A stretch of DNA of 64,000 nucleotides from Porphyrobacter sp. GA68 (GTDB taxonomy: Bacteria > Pseudomonadota > Alphaproteobacteria > Sphingomonadales > Sphingomonadaceae). The stretch lies in NCBI RefSeq assembly GCF_022605525.1, contig NZ_JAKQYJ010000002.1:124001-188000 (forward strand). Direction: 5' to 3'. Within the stretch, counting starts at the first letter, position 1. Each line of letters starts with the position of its first letter. A program made the position numbers and the translations under genes. The notes under the pieces are model-generated. The model made no database searches and had not been told where the DNA came from. It saw only the letters and a program-made list of their open reading frames with translations. This document shows, one piece after another, positions 18,169 to 26,403 of the stretch.

Positions 18169-18878
18169 TGCGCGACTGGCTTGCCTGGCTGGTTCTCGCG
18201 GTTGTCGTGCTGGCGGGCGCAGCCCTCGTCTTGACTTTGCCTGTGCGCGCCCCGCCAGGTTCTTCGTCGATCGTTGAAACAGCGGGCACTCAGCGCGAGA
18301 CAGTGCCGACATTGCCGCAGCACAGCTTTGCCATGGATGGCGAAGAGGATCGCATCTATCTTGGCCGGTCCGACCTGCAGGCAGCGATAAGTGCCGGCCT
18401 GCTGCCCGCTGAAACGAGGTCGATCCTGCGGGTGGACGACAAGCTGCGCCACGGGCAGTTCGTGTGGCAGGAAGATACAAAGACTTCCGGCCCGTTAAGC
18501 ATCTGGGTCGATCTCGACCGTCAGCTTGTGTCCGCCTTTCGGGACGGGCACGAGATTGGCACCTCGGTCATTCTCTACGGGGCTGAAGGGCGCGACAGCC
18601 CCACGGGTAGCTTTCCCATCAAAGCCAAGTACGAAGATTATCATTCGCGCACTTACGACGCGCCCATGCCCTATTCCCTGTGGTTGACGGATGACGGGGT
18701 GGCCCTGCACGGCAGCGACGTTCGCTGGGGCCGCGCCACGCATGGCTGCATAGGGGTGCCGGCAGAATTTGCCCGCCGCCTGTTTGAAGTAGCTGAAAAG
18801 GGCGACGTGGTACGGATCGTGCGATCATCTCGTCAGGCCGGTGACCCTTCCGCAATGGCTGCCGCAGCGGCCAGTTGA
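18165..18878 (+). CDS. L,D-transpeptidase (YkuD fold), membrane-anchored
   Basis: This 237-residue protein has an N-terminal transmembrane anchor (WLAWLVLAVVVLAGAALVLTL) and a periplasmic YkuD-type domain. The catalytic region reads LHGSDVRWGRATHGCIGVP, with the nucleophilic Cys about 200 residues in. Such enzymes make 3-3 crosslinks in peptidoglycan or attach proteins to it. The usual Arg after the HGC-Ile/Val motif is Gly here. The ATG at 18165 overlaps the preceding stop; a second ATG follows directly. Confidence 0.83.
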   Translation: MMRDWLAWLVLAVVVLAGAALVLTLPVRAPPGSSSIVETAGTQRETVPTLPQHSFAMDGEEDRIYLGRSDLQAAISAGLLPAETRSILRVDDKLRHGQFVWQEDTKTSGPLSIWVDLDRQLVSAFRDGHEIGTSVILYGAEGRDSPTGSFPIKAKYEDYHSRTYDAPMPYSLWLTDDGVALHGSDVRWGRATHGCIGVPAEFARRLFEVAEKGDVVRIVRSSRQAGDPSAMAAAAAS

Positions 18879-18978
18879 TCGAACGGCTTGTCGGTCAATC
18901 AAGTCCACCAGCCGCCTTCGCAGTCAAGGCAGCATTGATGTTAACGGTTCGGTAATCATTTCTGCCCAGCATCCGGGC

Positions 18979-19572
18979 ATGCTCTGCGCCAGATCACCCG
19001 AAGCTGAACGGCCAGTGGAACGCACCGTGAAAGCGCCGCGGCACGGCCGCGCGGCGGCTCATCTCCACCAAGGGAAGGTCGGTTTCCTGTTGATTACGGC
19101 TGCGCCTCTGCTGATCGGCGCGCAATCACCCCAAGGCAATCTCGAGGAGAGGTTGCTCGCCGCGCACAACCGGGAACGCGCGACCGCCGGAGTGTCGGCG
19201 TTGCACTGGGACGCCCGGCTTGCGGCCAGCGCCTCGCACTGGGCGGCCAGGCTCGCCGTGGATGGACAGTTGTTGCATCAGTCCGGGGCCTCGGGCTCCG
19301 GTCATGGTGAAAACCTGTGGATCGGAACCGTCGGCCGTTTCGGCCCGGAGGCCATGGTCGGCCAGTGGGCCGAGGAGAAGGCGAACTTTGTTCCTGGCTC
19401 CTTTCCTTTCGTAAGCAGAACAGGGCGGTGGGAGGATGTAGGGCACTATACTCAGATCATCTGGCGCGACACCAGGCGCGTCGGTTGCGCCATTCGGTCC
19501 GGCCCTGCCTGGGATGTTCTGGTTTGCCGTTACAGCCTGCCCGGCAATGTAGCAGGCGAAGCACCGCTGTGA
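18979..19572 (+). CDS. CAP-domain (SCP/PR-1 family) exported protein
   Basis: This 197-residue protein has a late hydrophobic stretch (VGFLLITAAPLLIGA) acting as a signal sequence, followed by a CAP domain: LLAAHNRERATAGVSALHWD, SGHGENLWIG, and signature HYTQIIWRDTRRVGCA. CAP proteins are secreted and bind or cleave varied ligands; bacterial roles are little known. The start is uncertain: ATG 18979 was preferred, but a TTG near 19092 with AGGGAAGG upstream would give a more normal signal peptide, and the frame is open back to 18841. Confidence 0.78.
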   Translation: MLCARSPEAERPVERTVKAPRHGRAAAHLHQGKVGFLLITAAPLLIGAQSPQGNLEERLLAAHNRERATAGVSALHWDARLAASASHWAARLAVDGQLLHQSGASGSGHGENLWIGTVGRFGPEAMVGQWAEEKANFVPGSFPFVSRTGRWEDVGHYTQIIWRDTRRVGCAIRSGPAWDVLVCRYSLPGNVAGEAPL

Positions 19573-19639
19573 TGTCCGGCTTCAGCTGTGTCTCCGACGC
19601 GCGCACTGCGGCGCTACGTCGCGGTCTGGTGGCAGGCTG

Positions 19640-19654
19640 TTAAGCCTTCGTTAA
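19640..19654. promoter_or_regulatory. CtrA-type binding site upstream of the DUF1996 gene
   Basis: TTAA-N7-TTAA (TTAAGCCTTCGTTAA) exactly matches the core of the alphaproteobacterial CtrA consensus and lies about 75 bases before the lipoprotein start. A further TTAAC half-site follows at 19674. CtrA links cell-cycle, motility and surface genes in this class; binding here is an inference from the motif. Confidence 0.55.
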
Positions 19655-19726
19655 GCTGCTGATTTAGGCCCAAATTAACGCTTAGGTGTCAGATCATCCT
19701 CAACCGGCTTGGTGAGGGAGTTCTAG

Positions 19727-20956
19727 ATGCCGATTACCCGTTCCATGACAGCGTTGGCCATCGTCCTGAGCCTTGGCGGCTGTTACAAGCAGAAGGTTTC
19801 CAAGCCAACGCCGGAGCCGACAGCGGTAGCGGTGGCACCTGCGCCCACTCCCACTCCCACGCCGACGCCTACCCCGACGCCGCCGCCAGCGGCCAAGCCA
19901 GCGGGAACGCCGGTCAGTGTCGCGCCTGACAAGGACGGCATTAGGCAACTGGCCTCAATCCCCAGCAACTTCAGCACGGATGGCCTGCTGGAAAAGGTCA
20001 GCATCCCTGGCAGTGCCGACCCCGACACCGTTGGGGCCTTCAGGTTCATTTGCCGCCCTTCGCATCTGGCCTATGACGATCCGATCGTGTTCCCGAACCA
20101 GAAAGGCCGGGCGCACCTGCACATGTTCTTCGGGAATACCAAGGCGGATGCGGACTCGACCTATGAAAGCCTTCGCACAACCGGGGACAGTACGTGCAAC
20201 AACAAGCTCAACCGTTCGTCCTACTGGACGCCGGCGCTGTTGAACGGGCAGGGGCAAGTGGTCCTGCCAGATGCCATCACAATCTACTACAAGCGGTTTC
20301 CTGCTTCATCGGAATACTGTCAGACCGGCGCAAAGTGCGTGCCTCTGCCGCGCGGACTGCGTTATATTTTCGGGCGTTCGATGCAGGGGCAGCAAAGCGG
20401 CGGTGCCGTTCACTTCCGCTGTGACGGCGGAACGTCCAGTTCACATTTCGGCACTCTGCCTGAAGTCGCCGCCGTTTGTCCAGTGGGAGCGACTCTGATC
20501 GCTGCTGTAGAAGCGCCGCAGTGCTGGGACGGAGTTAACCTAGACAGCCCGGATCACCGCTCTCACATGGCGTATCCCATCAGGGGTGGAGGGCCTCTGA
20601 CGTGCCCCACTACCCACCCTTACCGCATCCCAACCTTCACCATCGGGCTGCTGTACAAGGTTGACGAGACCCTGGACCGGTCGGGCGATCTTTCGACTTC
20701 GCGCCGGACGTGGCACTTCTCATCCGACCGCATGGCGGGGATGACGCCGCAGATTTCGGGCAGCACCTTTCACGCCGATTGGTTTGGTGCGTGGGATGAC
20801 GAGATCCTCAAGGAGTGGACCGATCACTGCATCGACAAGAAGCTGAACTGTTCGTCCGGGGTTCTTGGCAGTGGGCGCAAACTGTCGGAACGCGAGGCCG
20901 CCGCTGTCAGCATGAAGGGGCGGTTGGTGGCCGTGCCGCCTGACCCGAAAACCTGA
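19727..20956 (+). CDS. DUF1996 lipoprotein
   Basis: This 409-residue protein has a signal peptide ending in a lipobox (VLSLGGC, Cys near residue 19). A Pro-Thr repeat linker (about residues 40-52) precedes a DUF1996 domain: FICRPSHLAYDDPIVFPNQKGRAHLHMFFGNT, NRSSYWTPALL, GLRYIFG and HADWFGAWDDEIL. Its many Cys residues suggest disulfides outside the cytoplasm. DUF1996 is shared by bacterial and fungal secreted proteins; the enzymatic role is unknown. GAGGGAG sits eight bases before the ATG. A CtrA-type box lies upstream and a strong hairpin terminator downstream. Confidence 0.83.
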   Translation: MPITRSMTALAIVLSLGGCYKQKVSKPTPEPTAVAVAPAPTPTPTPTPTPTPPPAAKPAGTPVSVAPDKDGIRQLASIPSNFSTDGLLEKVSIPGSADPDTVGAFRFICRPSHLAYDDPIVFPNQKGRAHLHMFFGNTKADADSTYESLRTTGDSTCNNKLNRSSYWTPALLNGQGQVVLPDAITIYYKRFPASSEYCQTGAKCVPLPRGLRYIFGRSMQGQQSGGAVHFRCDGGTSSSHFGTLPEVAAVCPVGATLIAAVEAPQCWDGVNLDSPDHRSHMAYPIRGGGPLTCPTTHPYRIPTFTIGLLYKVDETLDRSGDLSTSRRTWHFSSDRMAGMTPQISGSTFHADWFGAWDDEILKEWTDHCIDKKLNCSSGVLGSGRKLSEREAAAVSMKGRLVAVPPDPKT

Positions 20957-20978
20957 CCGACACTGTTAGCGACTAATG

Positions 20979-21004
20979 GAAAGGCCGCAGCAATGCGGCC
21001 TTTC
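20979..21004 (+). terminator. Hairpin terminator after the DUF1996 gene
   Basis: An 11-base perfect stem (GAAAGGCCGCA / TGCGGCCTTTC) closes a GCAA tetraloop of the GNRA class, 22 bases after the stop codon. The T-run is short (TTTC), so termination may be partial. No gene reads into it from the other strand. Confidence 0.7.
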
Positions 21005-21152
21005 TCGCATCTGCGAACAAGCAGGATCCACTAAAGTGCGCAGGTAAGAGACTGTAGCGCCACCACTTGCTCGGATTTCCTGACCAACCGCACACGCATC
21101 TCTGGAACGGCGGTGCACAAAACGCGTTAGTGCATACCTTCTTGAACAAAGA

Positions 21153-23513
21153 GTGTTGCCGGTCGTGTCCCATCCCAATTCCTTCGACGTGCGGCGAAGC
21201 AGGCTGTCCGATCCGTTCCTGCACGCTGTAGCAGATGACAAAAGCCGGCAGGTCCGGCGAAAGGTCGCCCTCGTCGCCAACTTTCCGCCGCAGCAATGCG
21301 GTATTGCCACGTTCACGGGAGATATCGTTGAGCATGTGCAGCGGTTCGAACCCAGGATCAGTTTCGCATCGTATTGCCTCGCTGACCCAGGTGTTCACGG
21401 ATCAACCGCTTATCGCCACATCGACAGGCATGACCGCTCCAGCTACCTTGCAGCGGCCGGGGACATCAACGCCAGCGGCGTCGATGCCGTCTGGGTGCAG
21501 CACGAATACGGCATATTTGGCGGCGATCATGGCGAGTACGTGTGCGATTTCGTCGACGCGCTTGCAGAACCGCTGATTCTGACGCTCCACACCGTTCTGG
21601 AGCAACCCGATCCAGCCCAACTGCGGATCCTGCGCCACCTGGTTTCGCGCGCTTCTCGCATGATGGTCATGTCGGAGGAGGGCCGGGAGCTTCTCGCCGG
21701 CATTTATGGCGCCGCGCATGAGAACATTGTGGTCATCGAGCACGGTGCGCCCGACCGGCCGTTCTGTGAAGCGGCCGACGCCAAGCGGCGGCTCGGCCTG
21801 GCCGATGATCCAATCCTCATGACGTTTGGACTGCTCGGACCGGGCAAAGGGCTGGAAACGGCAATCTGTGCGCTTCCGGCGATTGTCGCGGCACACCCGC
21901 ACGTTCGCTATCGTATTGTCGGGGCAACGCATCCCAACCTCGTCGCTCAGGAGGGAGAGGCGTATCGCAGCAAGCTGGAGGCTCTTGCCGCAGAGCTCGG
22001 GGTGGCCTCCAACATCGAGTGGGTGAACCGCTTCCTCGAAACCGATGAACTGCTCGACCAGCTGGAAGCTTGCGACATCTATCTCACACCGTATCTCAAC
22101 CTTCAGCAATCGACGTCCGGTACATTGAGCTATGCCGTGGCACTGGGCAGAGCGGTGGTTTCTACTCCCTACAAGCACGCCCGTGAGCTTTTGAGTGGAG
22201 GAACCGGTCGCTTGGTGCCGCCACAGGATTCGTCGGCTATCGCACGCGAAGTCAATGCTTTGCTGGGTGACCGTTCGGCCTTGCATGCACTTCAGCATGC
22301 CGCATACGAACGCGGGCGCCGAACGGTTTGGCCGGCCTTTGCTGCGAACGTCGCGGCATTGATCGATGCAACCGCCCGCACCGCCGCGGCCCGCAGGGCA
22401 CCGCGTGCGCCATCGTTCGATGCGGTTGCGGAAATGACAGACAGTACCGGTCTGTTGCAGCACGGCAACGGTATCGTGGCCGACCGCAGGCACGGGTACT
22501 GTCTGGATGACAATGCGCGGGCGTTGATGCTGACCAATCTGTCGGGGAACGGACCCGAAGGTGCGCAGCGCAAAGAGGCGCTCATCTACGCGGCTTTCCT
22601 GCAGGATGCCTGGAATCCTGCGGAAAGGCGGTTCCGCAACTTCATGGCCTTTAACCGCCACTGGCTGGAGGATGAAGGATCTGAAGACAGCAACGGGCGC
22701 GCGTTTTGGGCGCTCGGTCACACCATCGCCCGCAGCGGGGACGAGCGCCTCTCCCGCTGGGCGATCAGGTTGTACGACCAGGTGGCGGAGGCATTGGGTG
22801 ATCTTGGCTCCCCGCGTGCCGTGGCGTTCGTGATGCTCGGCGCGCTTGAGCGGCTTCGGGTGGACCCTCGGCATGTTGCTTCCCGCAGCCTGGTGGAACG
22901 CGGCGGTGAACTGCTATGCAGCTTGCTTGCCGCTGCCCGGCGGCCCGACTGGCCGTGGTTCGAAGCGGTTCTGGGTTACGACAACACGCGGCTCCCGCAA
23001 GCCTTGCTGGAGGCAGGCGTGTTCTGCGGGATCGGCGAGTGGCGCAATGAAGGCCTGGCTACGTTGCGCTGGATAACCGAGCGGCAAACGTCCGCGAAGG
23101 GATACTTCCGTCCCATCGGGTCCGAAACCTTCGGCAAGCCGCACACCATCATGCCGTTCGACCAGCAGCCGCTGGAGGCTCAGGCTCACATCGAAGCCTG
23201 CCTCGCGGCGCACAGGGTCGATCCGCAAGGTGGCTGGCTGATTCCCGCGCGAGCGGCGCACGACTGGTTTTTCGGGCGCAACGATCGCGGCGTAAGCCTG
23301 GTCGATCCGGCCACCGGCCGGTGCTTTGACGGCATCACGCCGCGCGGAATCAACGAAAACAGCGGCGCAGAATCAATCTTGGCGTTCCAATTGGCCAGCC
23401 ACGCCTTTATCGGGCTGTTCGAGAACGACATAGCGAGAGACACGAGTGGCAACCCAGCTAAAGCCAAGATGCGAGACAGCCAGCCCGCTGGAGATCCTGC
23501 CCGAACGGCTTGA
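21153..23513 (+). CDS. GT4 glycosyltransferase fused to a six-hairpin-like domain
   Basis: The 786-residue protein has an N-terminal GT-B fold (residues about 35-400): ANFPPQQCGIATFTGDIVEH, the donor-site HGAPDRPF, TFGLLGPGKGLETAI, and LTPYLNLQQSTSGTLSYAVALGRAVVSTPYKH. The rest (about 430-770) is helical with alternating YCLDDNARALML, DSNGRAFWALGH and AQAHIEACLAAH, resembling an (alpha/alpha)6 barrel of glycosidase type. Start codon is not clear: GTG 21153, TTG 21156 and GTG 21165 are all possible. Its end overlaps the GH130-like gene by 68 bases, so they form one unit, probably for a mannose-containing glycan. Confidence 0.83.
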   Translation: MLPVVSHPNSFDVRRSRLSDPFLHAVADDKSRQVRRKVALVANFPPQQCGIATFTGDIVEHVQRFEPRISFASYCLADPGVHGSTAYRHIDRHDRSSYLAAAGDINASGVDAVWVQHEYGIFGGDHGEYVCDFVDALAEPLILTLHTVLEQPDPAQLRILRHLVSRASRMMVMSEEGRELLAGIYGAAHENIVVIEHGAPDRPFCEAADAKRRLGLADDPILMTFGLLGPGKGLETAICALPAIVAAHPHVRYRIVGATHPNLVAQEGEAYRSKLEALAAELGVASNIEWVNRFLETDELLDQLEACDIYLTPYLNLQQSTSGTLSYAVALGRAVVSTPYKHARELLSGGTGRLVPPQDSSAIAREVNALLGDRSALHALQHAAYERGRRTVWPAFAANVAALIDATARTAAARRAPRAPSFDAVAEMTDSTGLLQHGNGIVADRRHGYCLDDNARALMLTNLSGNGPEGAQRKEALIYAAFLQDAWNPAERRFRNFMAFNRHWLEDEGSEDSNGRAFWALGHTIARSGDERLSRWAIRLYDQVAEALGDLGSPRAVAFVMLGALERLRVDPRHVASRSLVERGGELLCSLLAAARRPDWPWFEAVLGYDNTRLPQALLEAGVFCGIGEWRNEGLATLRWITERQTSAKGYFRPIGSETFGKPHTIMPFDQQPLEAQAHIEACLAAHRVDPQGGWLIPARAAHDWFFGRNDRGVSLVDPATGRCFDGITPRGINENSGAESILAFQLASHAFIGLFENDIARDTSGNPAKAKMRDSQPAGDPARTA

Positions 23514-24768
23514 AGCCGATCCGTCGCGCGTCGTCCTGCGGCCATTCCATCTGGGTTGGCAGGCACAAACAGCAACGGGCGGTCGCGCCGAACGGCTGGT
23601 TCAGGACGTCCTGTCGCTCGACCCCGCCACCGCGGAGCGTGAATTCCGCTGCGTGCTTGCCGATTTCGGCGAGCGTCACTGGCAGACAGAGCAACTGTTC
23701 CTGCGCCGCTTCGAGGAAGTTCGTCAGCAAGTTGCGATTGACGCCGATACGCTCACCTTTCCGCAGCGGGCGCTGATCGGGGCCTACTTCTGCCACGAAT
23801 ACACCTACGCGGCCGCTGCATTGATGAACCCTTCCATTGTGCCGCATCCCGATCAGTCCGGAATGGTGGGCGGATCGCTGCGCTTCGTCATGTCCATGCG
23901 CGCCGTGGGCGAAGGGCATATCAGTTCCGTCGCCTTTCGCGAAGGGGTAGTGGCCAGGGACGGATCGCTGTCGCTGTGGCCGCAAAGCCATTTCGCGACC
24001 GCCGCCAATGGCACGGAAGCAAAGCCGGAAGGCGAGGGGGCGGTGCGCATCTTCCGCGATTCGGAAAGCACCCTGTCGAACACGGTCATCTTTCCGGTAA
24101 CAGAACAGCAGCGCGGTGGACTGGAAGACCTGCGACTGGTGCGCTTCGATCACGGAGATGGGGATTACGAGTGGATCGGCACCTACACTGCCTATTCCGG
24201 CACCTCCATCCGCTCCGAACTGCTGCTCACCCGCGATTTTCGCGCCTTCGATCTGGTGCCGATGCAGGGCGCCGGTGCCCGTAACAAGGGCATGGCCCTG
24301 TTCCCGAAGAAGTTCGGTGACGATTACCTGATGGTTGGGCGTCAGGACGGCAAGAACCTCTTCCTGCTCCGCTCGGCCCGCCTAGACCAATGGAACGAGG
24401 AAGGCACGTTGTTGCTGGAACCAAAGTTTCCGTGGGAGTTCGTGCAGATCGGTAATTGCGGCAGTCCGTTGTGGACAGAACGCGGCTGGCTGCTGCTGAC
24501 GCATGGTGTCGGGCCGATGCGCAAGTATGCGCTGGGCTGCGCGCTGCTGGACCTTGACGACCCGTCCAAGGTGATCGCCCGCAGCACAGAACCGCTGCTG
24601 ACGGCGCAGGATGACGACCGCCACGGTTATGTGCCCAACGTCGTTTATACCTGCGGCGGGATCATCGTCGCCGACGAGACGCTGATGCTGCCCTACGGCA
24701 TCTCCGATAGCGCGATCGGGTTTGCCCGCGTGCCGCTTGAGCGGATCTTCAGCGAGGTGCTGGCTTGA
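23446..24768 (+). CDS. GH130-family glycoside phosphorylase/hydrolase-like protein
   Basis: The 440-residue protein shows GH130 hallmarks: GGLEDLRLVRF (with the usual EDxR Asp), HGVGPMRKYALGCALLDLDDPSKVIARS, GYVPNVVYTCGG and YGISDSAIGFARVPL. Characterised members act on beta-mannosides by phosphorolysis or hydrolysis; the substrate here is not known. It has an N-terminal extension of about 100 residues before the five-bladed propeller. GTG at 23446 starts 68 bases inside the GT4 gene. The two likely work on the same glycan. Confidence 0.83.
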   Translation: MATQLKPRCETASPLEILPERLEADPSRVVLRPFHLGWQAQTATGGRAERLVQDVLSLDPATAEREFRCVLADFGERHWQTEQLFLRRFEEVRQQVAIDADTLTFPQRALIGAYFCHEYTYAAAALMNPSIVPHPDQSGMVGGSLRFVMSMRAVGEGHISSVAFREGVVARDGSLSLWPQSHFATAANGTEAKPEGEGAVRIFRDSESTLSNTVIFPVTEQQRGGLEDLRLVRFDHGDGDYEWIGTYTAYSGTSIRSELLLTRDFRAFDLVPMQGAGARNKGMALFPKKFGDDYLMVGRQDGKNLFLLRSARLDQWNEEGTLLLEPKFPWEFVQIGNCGSPLWTERGWLLLTHGVGPMRKYALGCALLDLDDPSKVIARSTEPLLTAQDDDRHGYVPNVVYTCGGIIVADETLMLPYGISDSAIGFARVPLERIFSEVLA

Positions 24769-24819
24769 TCGCGAGTGTCAAAGACACCTGGTGAAGCATG
24801 CCTTTCTGGGCGGTGTCGG

Positions 24820-26391
24820 CTACGCACCGCCTCCGTCCTGATCGCGCGCCCATTCGGCTGACGCCGGCGTGAGCGCCGTCAGGACCGCGGCCGCGCTGTC
24901 GCGGTATTCCAGCTGGCGCTCCGGACTCATGCGATCCCATGTCGCGTAGATGCGACCAATTCGCCGGTTGGGTTCCAGCCGATCCCGGTGACGGTCCATG
25001 AAATGCCAGTACAGGGGGTTGAACGGGCACGCTCCCGGCCCTGTTTTCTGCCGCACGTCATAGCGGCAGCGTTGGCAGTAATCCGACATGGTGTTGATGT
25101 AGTTACCCGATGCCGCATAGGGTTTGGTCGCCAGCCGCCCGCCATCGGCGTACAGGATCATCGCGGCAACATTAGGCAATTCCACCCATTCATAAGCATC
25201 GGCATAGACGACCAGGTACCAGTCCTGCACCTGGCGCGGGTCGATACCCGCCAGAAGGGCAAAATTGCCCAGCACCATCAGCCGCTGGATGTGATGGGCG
25301 TGCGCATTCTCGCGGGTCGAGCGTACGCAGTCCGCGACGCAGGCCATGTCCGTTTCACCTGTCCAGTAGAACTCGGGCAGCGGAAGGTGCGCCTCCAGCG
25401 CGTTTGCCTCCTGCAATCCTGGCATGAAGTACCAGTAGAAGCCGCGAATGTATTCGCGCCAGCCGATGATCTGCCGTATGAACCCTTCAACCGAATTGAT
25501 CGGCGCGCGCCCTTCATCATACAGCGCCTCTGCCCGGCGGCACAGTTCCATCGGGTCCAGCAGCCCAAGATTGATGCTGGTTGACAGGAGCGAATGATAT
25601 AGCTGGTCCTGTCCCCACAGCATCGCGTCCTCATAAGGGCCGAACAGCTCCAGCCGCTGCGCGAAAAAGGCGTCTGCGGCTTGCAACGCCTGCGTCCTTG
25701 TGACTGGCCAGTCGAACCGGTCGAGTGAACCGAAGTGTCCGCCGAACCGCCCCTCCACCAGCGTGATGCATTCCCGCGTCACCGCGTCGGGCTCGAATAA
25801 CGGGCGCAGGGGCGGGTTCAGTCCTTCGGCCGGCGGCTTGCGGTTCTCCTTGTCGAAGTTCCACGCGCCTCCCTTGGGCTTGCCGTCGGCGGTCATCAGC
25901 AGCCCGGTTTTCTGCCGCATCCGGCGATAGAAGTATTCCATCGTCAGATGTTGGCGCCCTTCCGCCCATTCGCGGAACTCAGCATGGGAGCAGAGGAACC
26001 GATCGTCCGGCAGGATCGTGACCGCGCACGCAAACCTGTCCGCCCATTCCTCCAGCATCTGCTGCACCCGCCACTCGCCCGCTTCGGTGACGCGGATTTC
26101 GTCGACGTCGTGCCGTTCCAGCGCACGCGCGACCTCGCCGGTGAAGGAATGCGCATTTTGAGCGTCGGTAAGCTCGACGTAATCAACCCGCCACCCTTGC
26201 TCGCCGAGTTCGGCGGCGAAGTGGCGCATCGCGGAAAAGATGAGGGCGATCTTCTGCTTGTGGTGCTTAACATAGGTCGCCTCGTCCCAGACCTCCATCA
26301 TCAGGACGACCGTTTCAGCGGGATCGGCATCGCGCAGGCTGGGCAGATCGCGTGACAGCTGGTCGCCAAGGACCGGAACAAGGATGGTCAT
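24820..26391 (-). CDS. phrB: Iron-sulfur bacterial photolyase/cryptochrome (PhrB/CryB type)
   Basis: This 523-residue flavoprotein belongs to the FeS-BCP group ((6-4) photolyases and cryptochromes). Four Cys in the positions that bind [4Fe-4S] in Agrobacterium PhrB are present: one near 351 (DMACVAD), CxxC near 438-441 (YCQRC) and one near 453 (GACPF). The N-terminal lumazine-chromophore Rossmann-like domain begins TILVPVLGDQLS, and FAD-site helices include REYIRGFYWYFMPG and HHIQRLMVLGNFALLAG. Repair of UV lesions versus light signalling cannot be told from sequence. priA lies 12 bases upstream on the same strand. Confidence 0.9.
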   Translation of the reverse strand: MTILVPVLGDQLSRDLPSLRDADPAETVVLMMEVWDEATYVKHHKQKIALIFSAMRHFAAELGEQGWRVDYVELTDAQNAHSFTGEVARALERHDVDEIRVTEAGEWRVQQMLEEWADRFACAVTILPDDRFLCSHAEFREWAEGRQHLTMEYFYRRMRQKTGLLMTADGKPKGGAWNFDKENRKPPAEGLNPPLRPLFEPDAVTRECITLVEGRFGGHFGSLDRFDWPVTRTQALQAADAFFAQRLELFGPYEDAMLWGQDQLYHSLLSTSINLGLLDPMELCRRAEALYDEGRAPINSVEGFIRQIIGWREYIRGFYWYFMPGLQEANALEAHLPLPEFYWTGETDMACVADCVRSTRENAHAHHIQRLMVLGNFALLAGIDPRQVQDWYLVVYADAYEWVELPNVAAMILYADGGRLATKPYAASGNYINTMSDYCQRCRYDVRQKTGPGACPFNPLYWHFMDRHRDRLEPNRRIGRIYATWDRMSPERQLEYRDSAAAVLTALTPASAEWARDQDGGGA

Positions 26392-26403
26392 GCGTGCACG
26401 CTG

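Noticed and set aside
24769-24819. Short hairpin GTGTC-AAA-GACAC between GH130 and phrB considered as a bidirectional terminator
   Set aside because: The stem is only five base pairs and no T-run flanks it on either side, so it is too weak to call.
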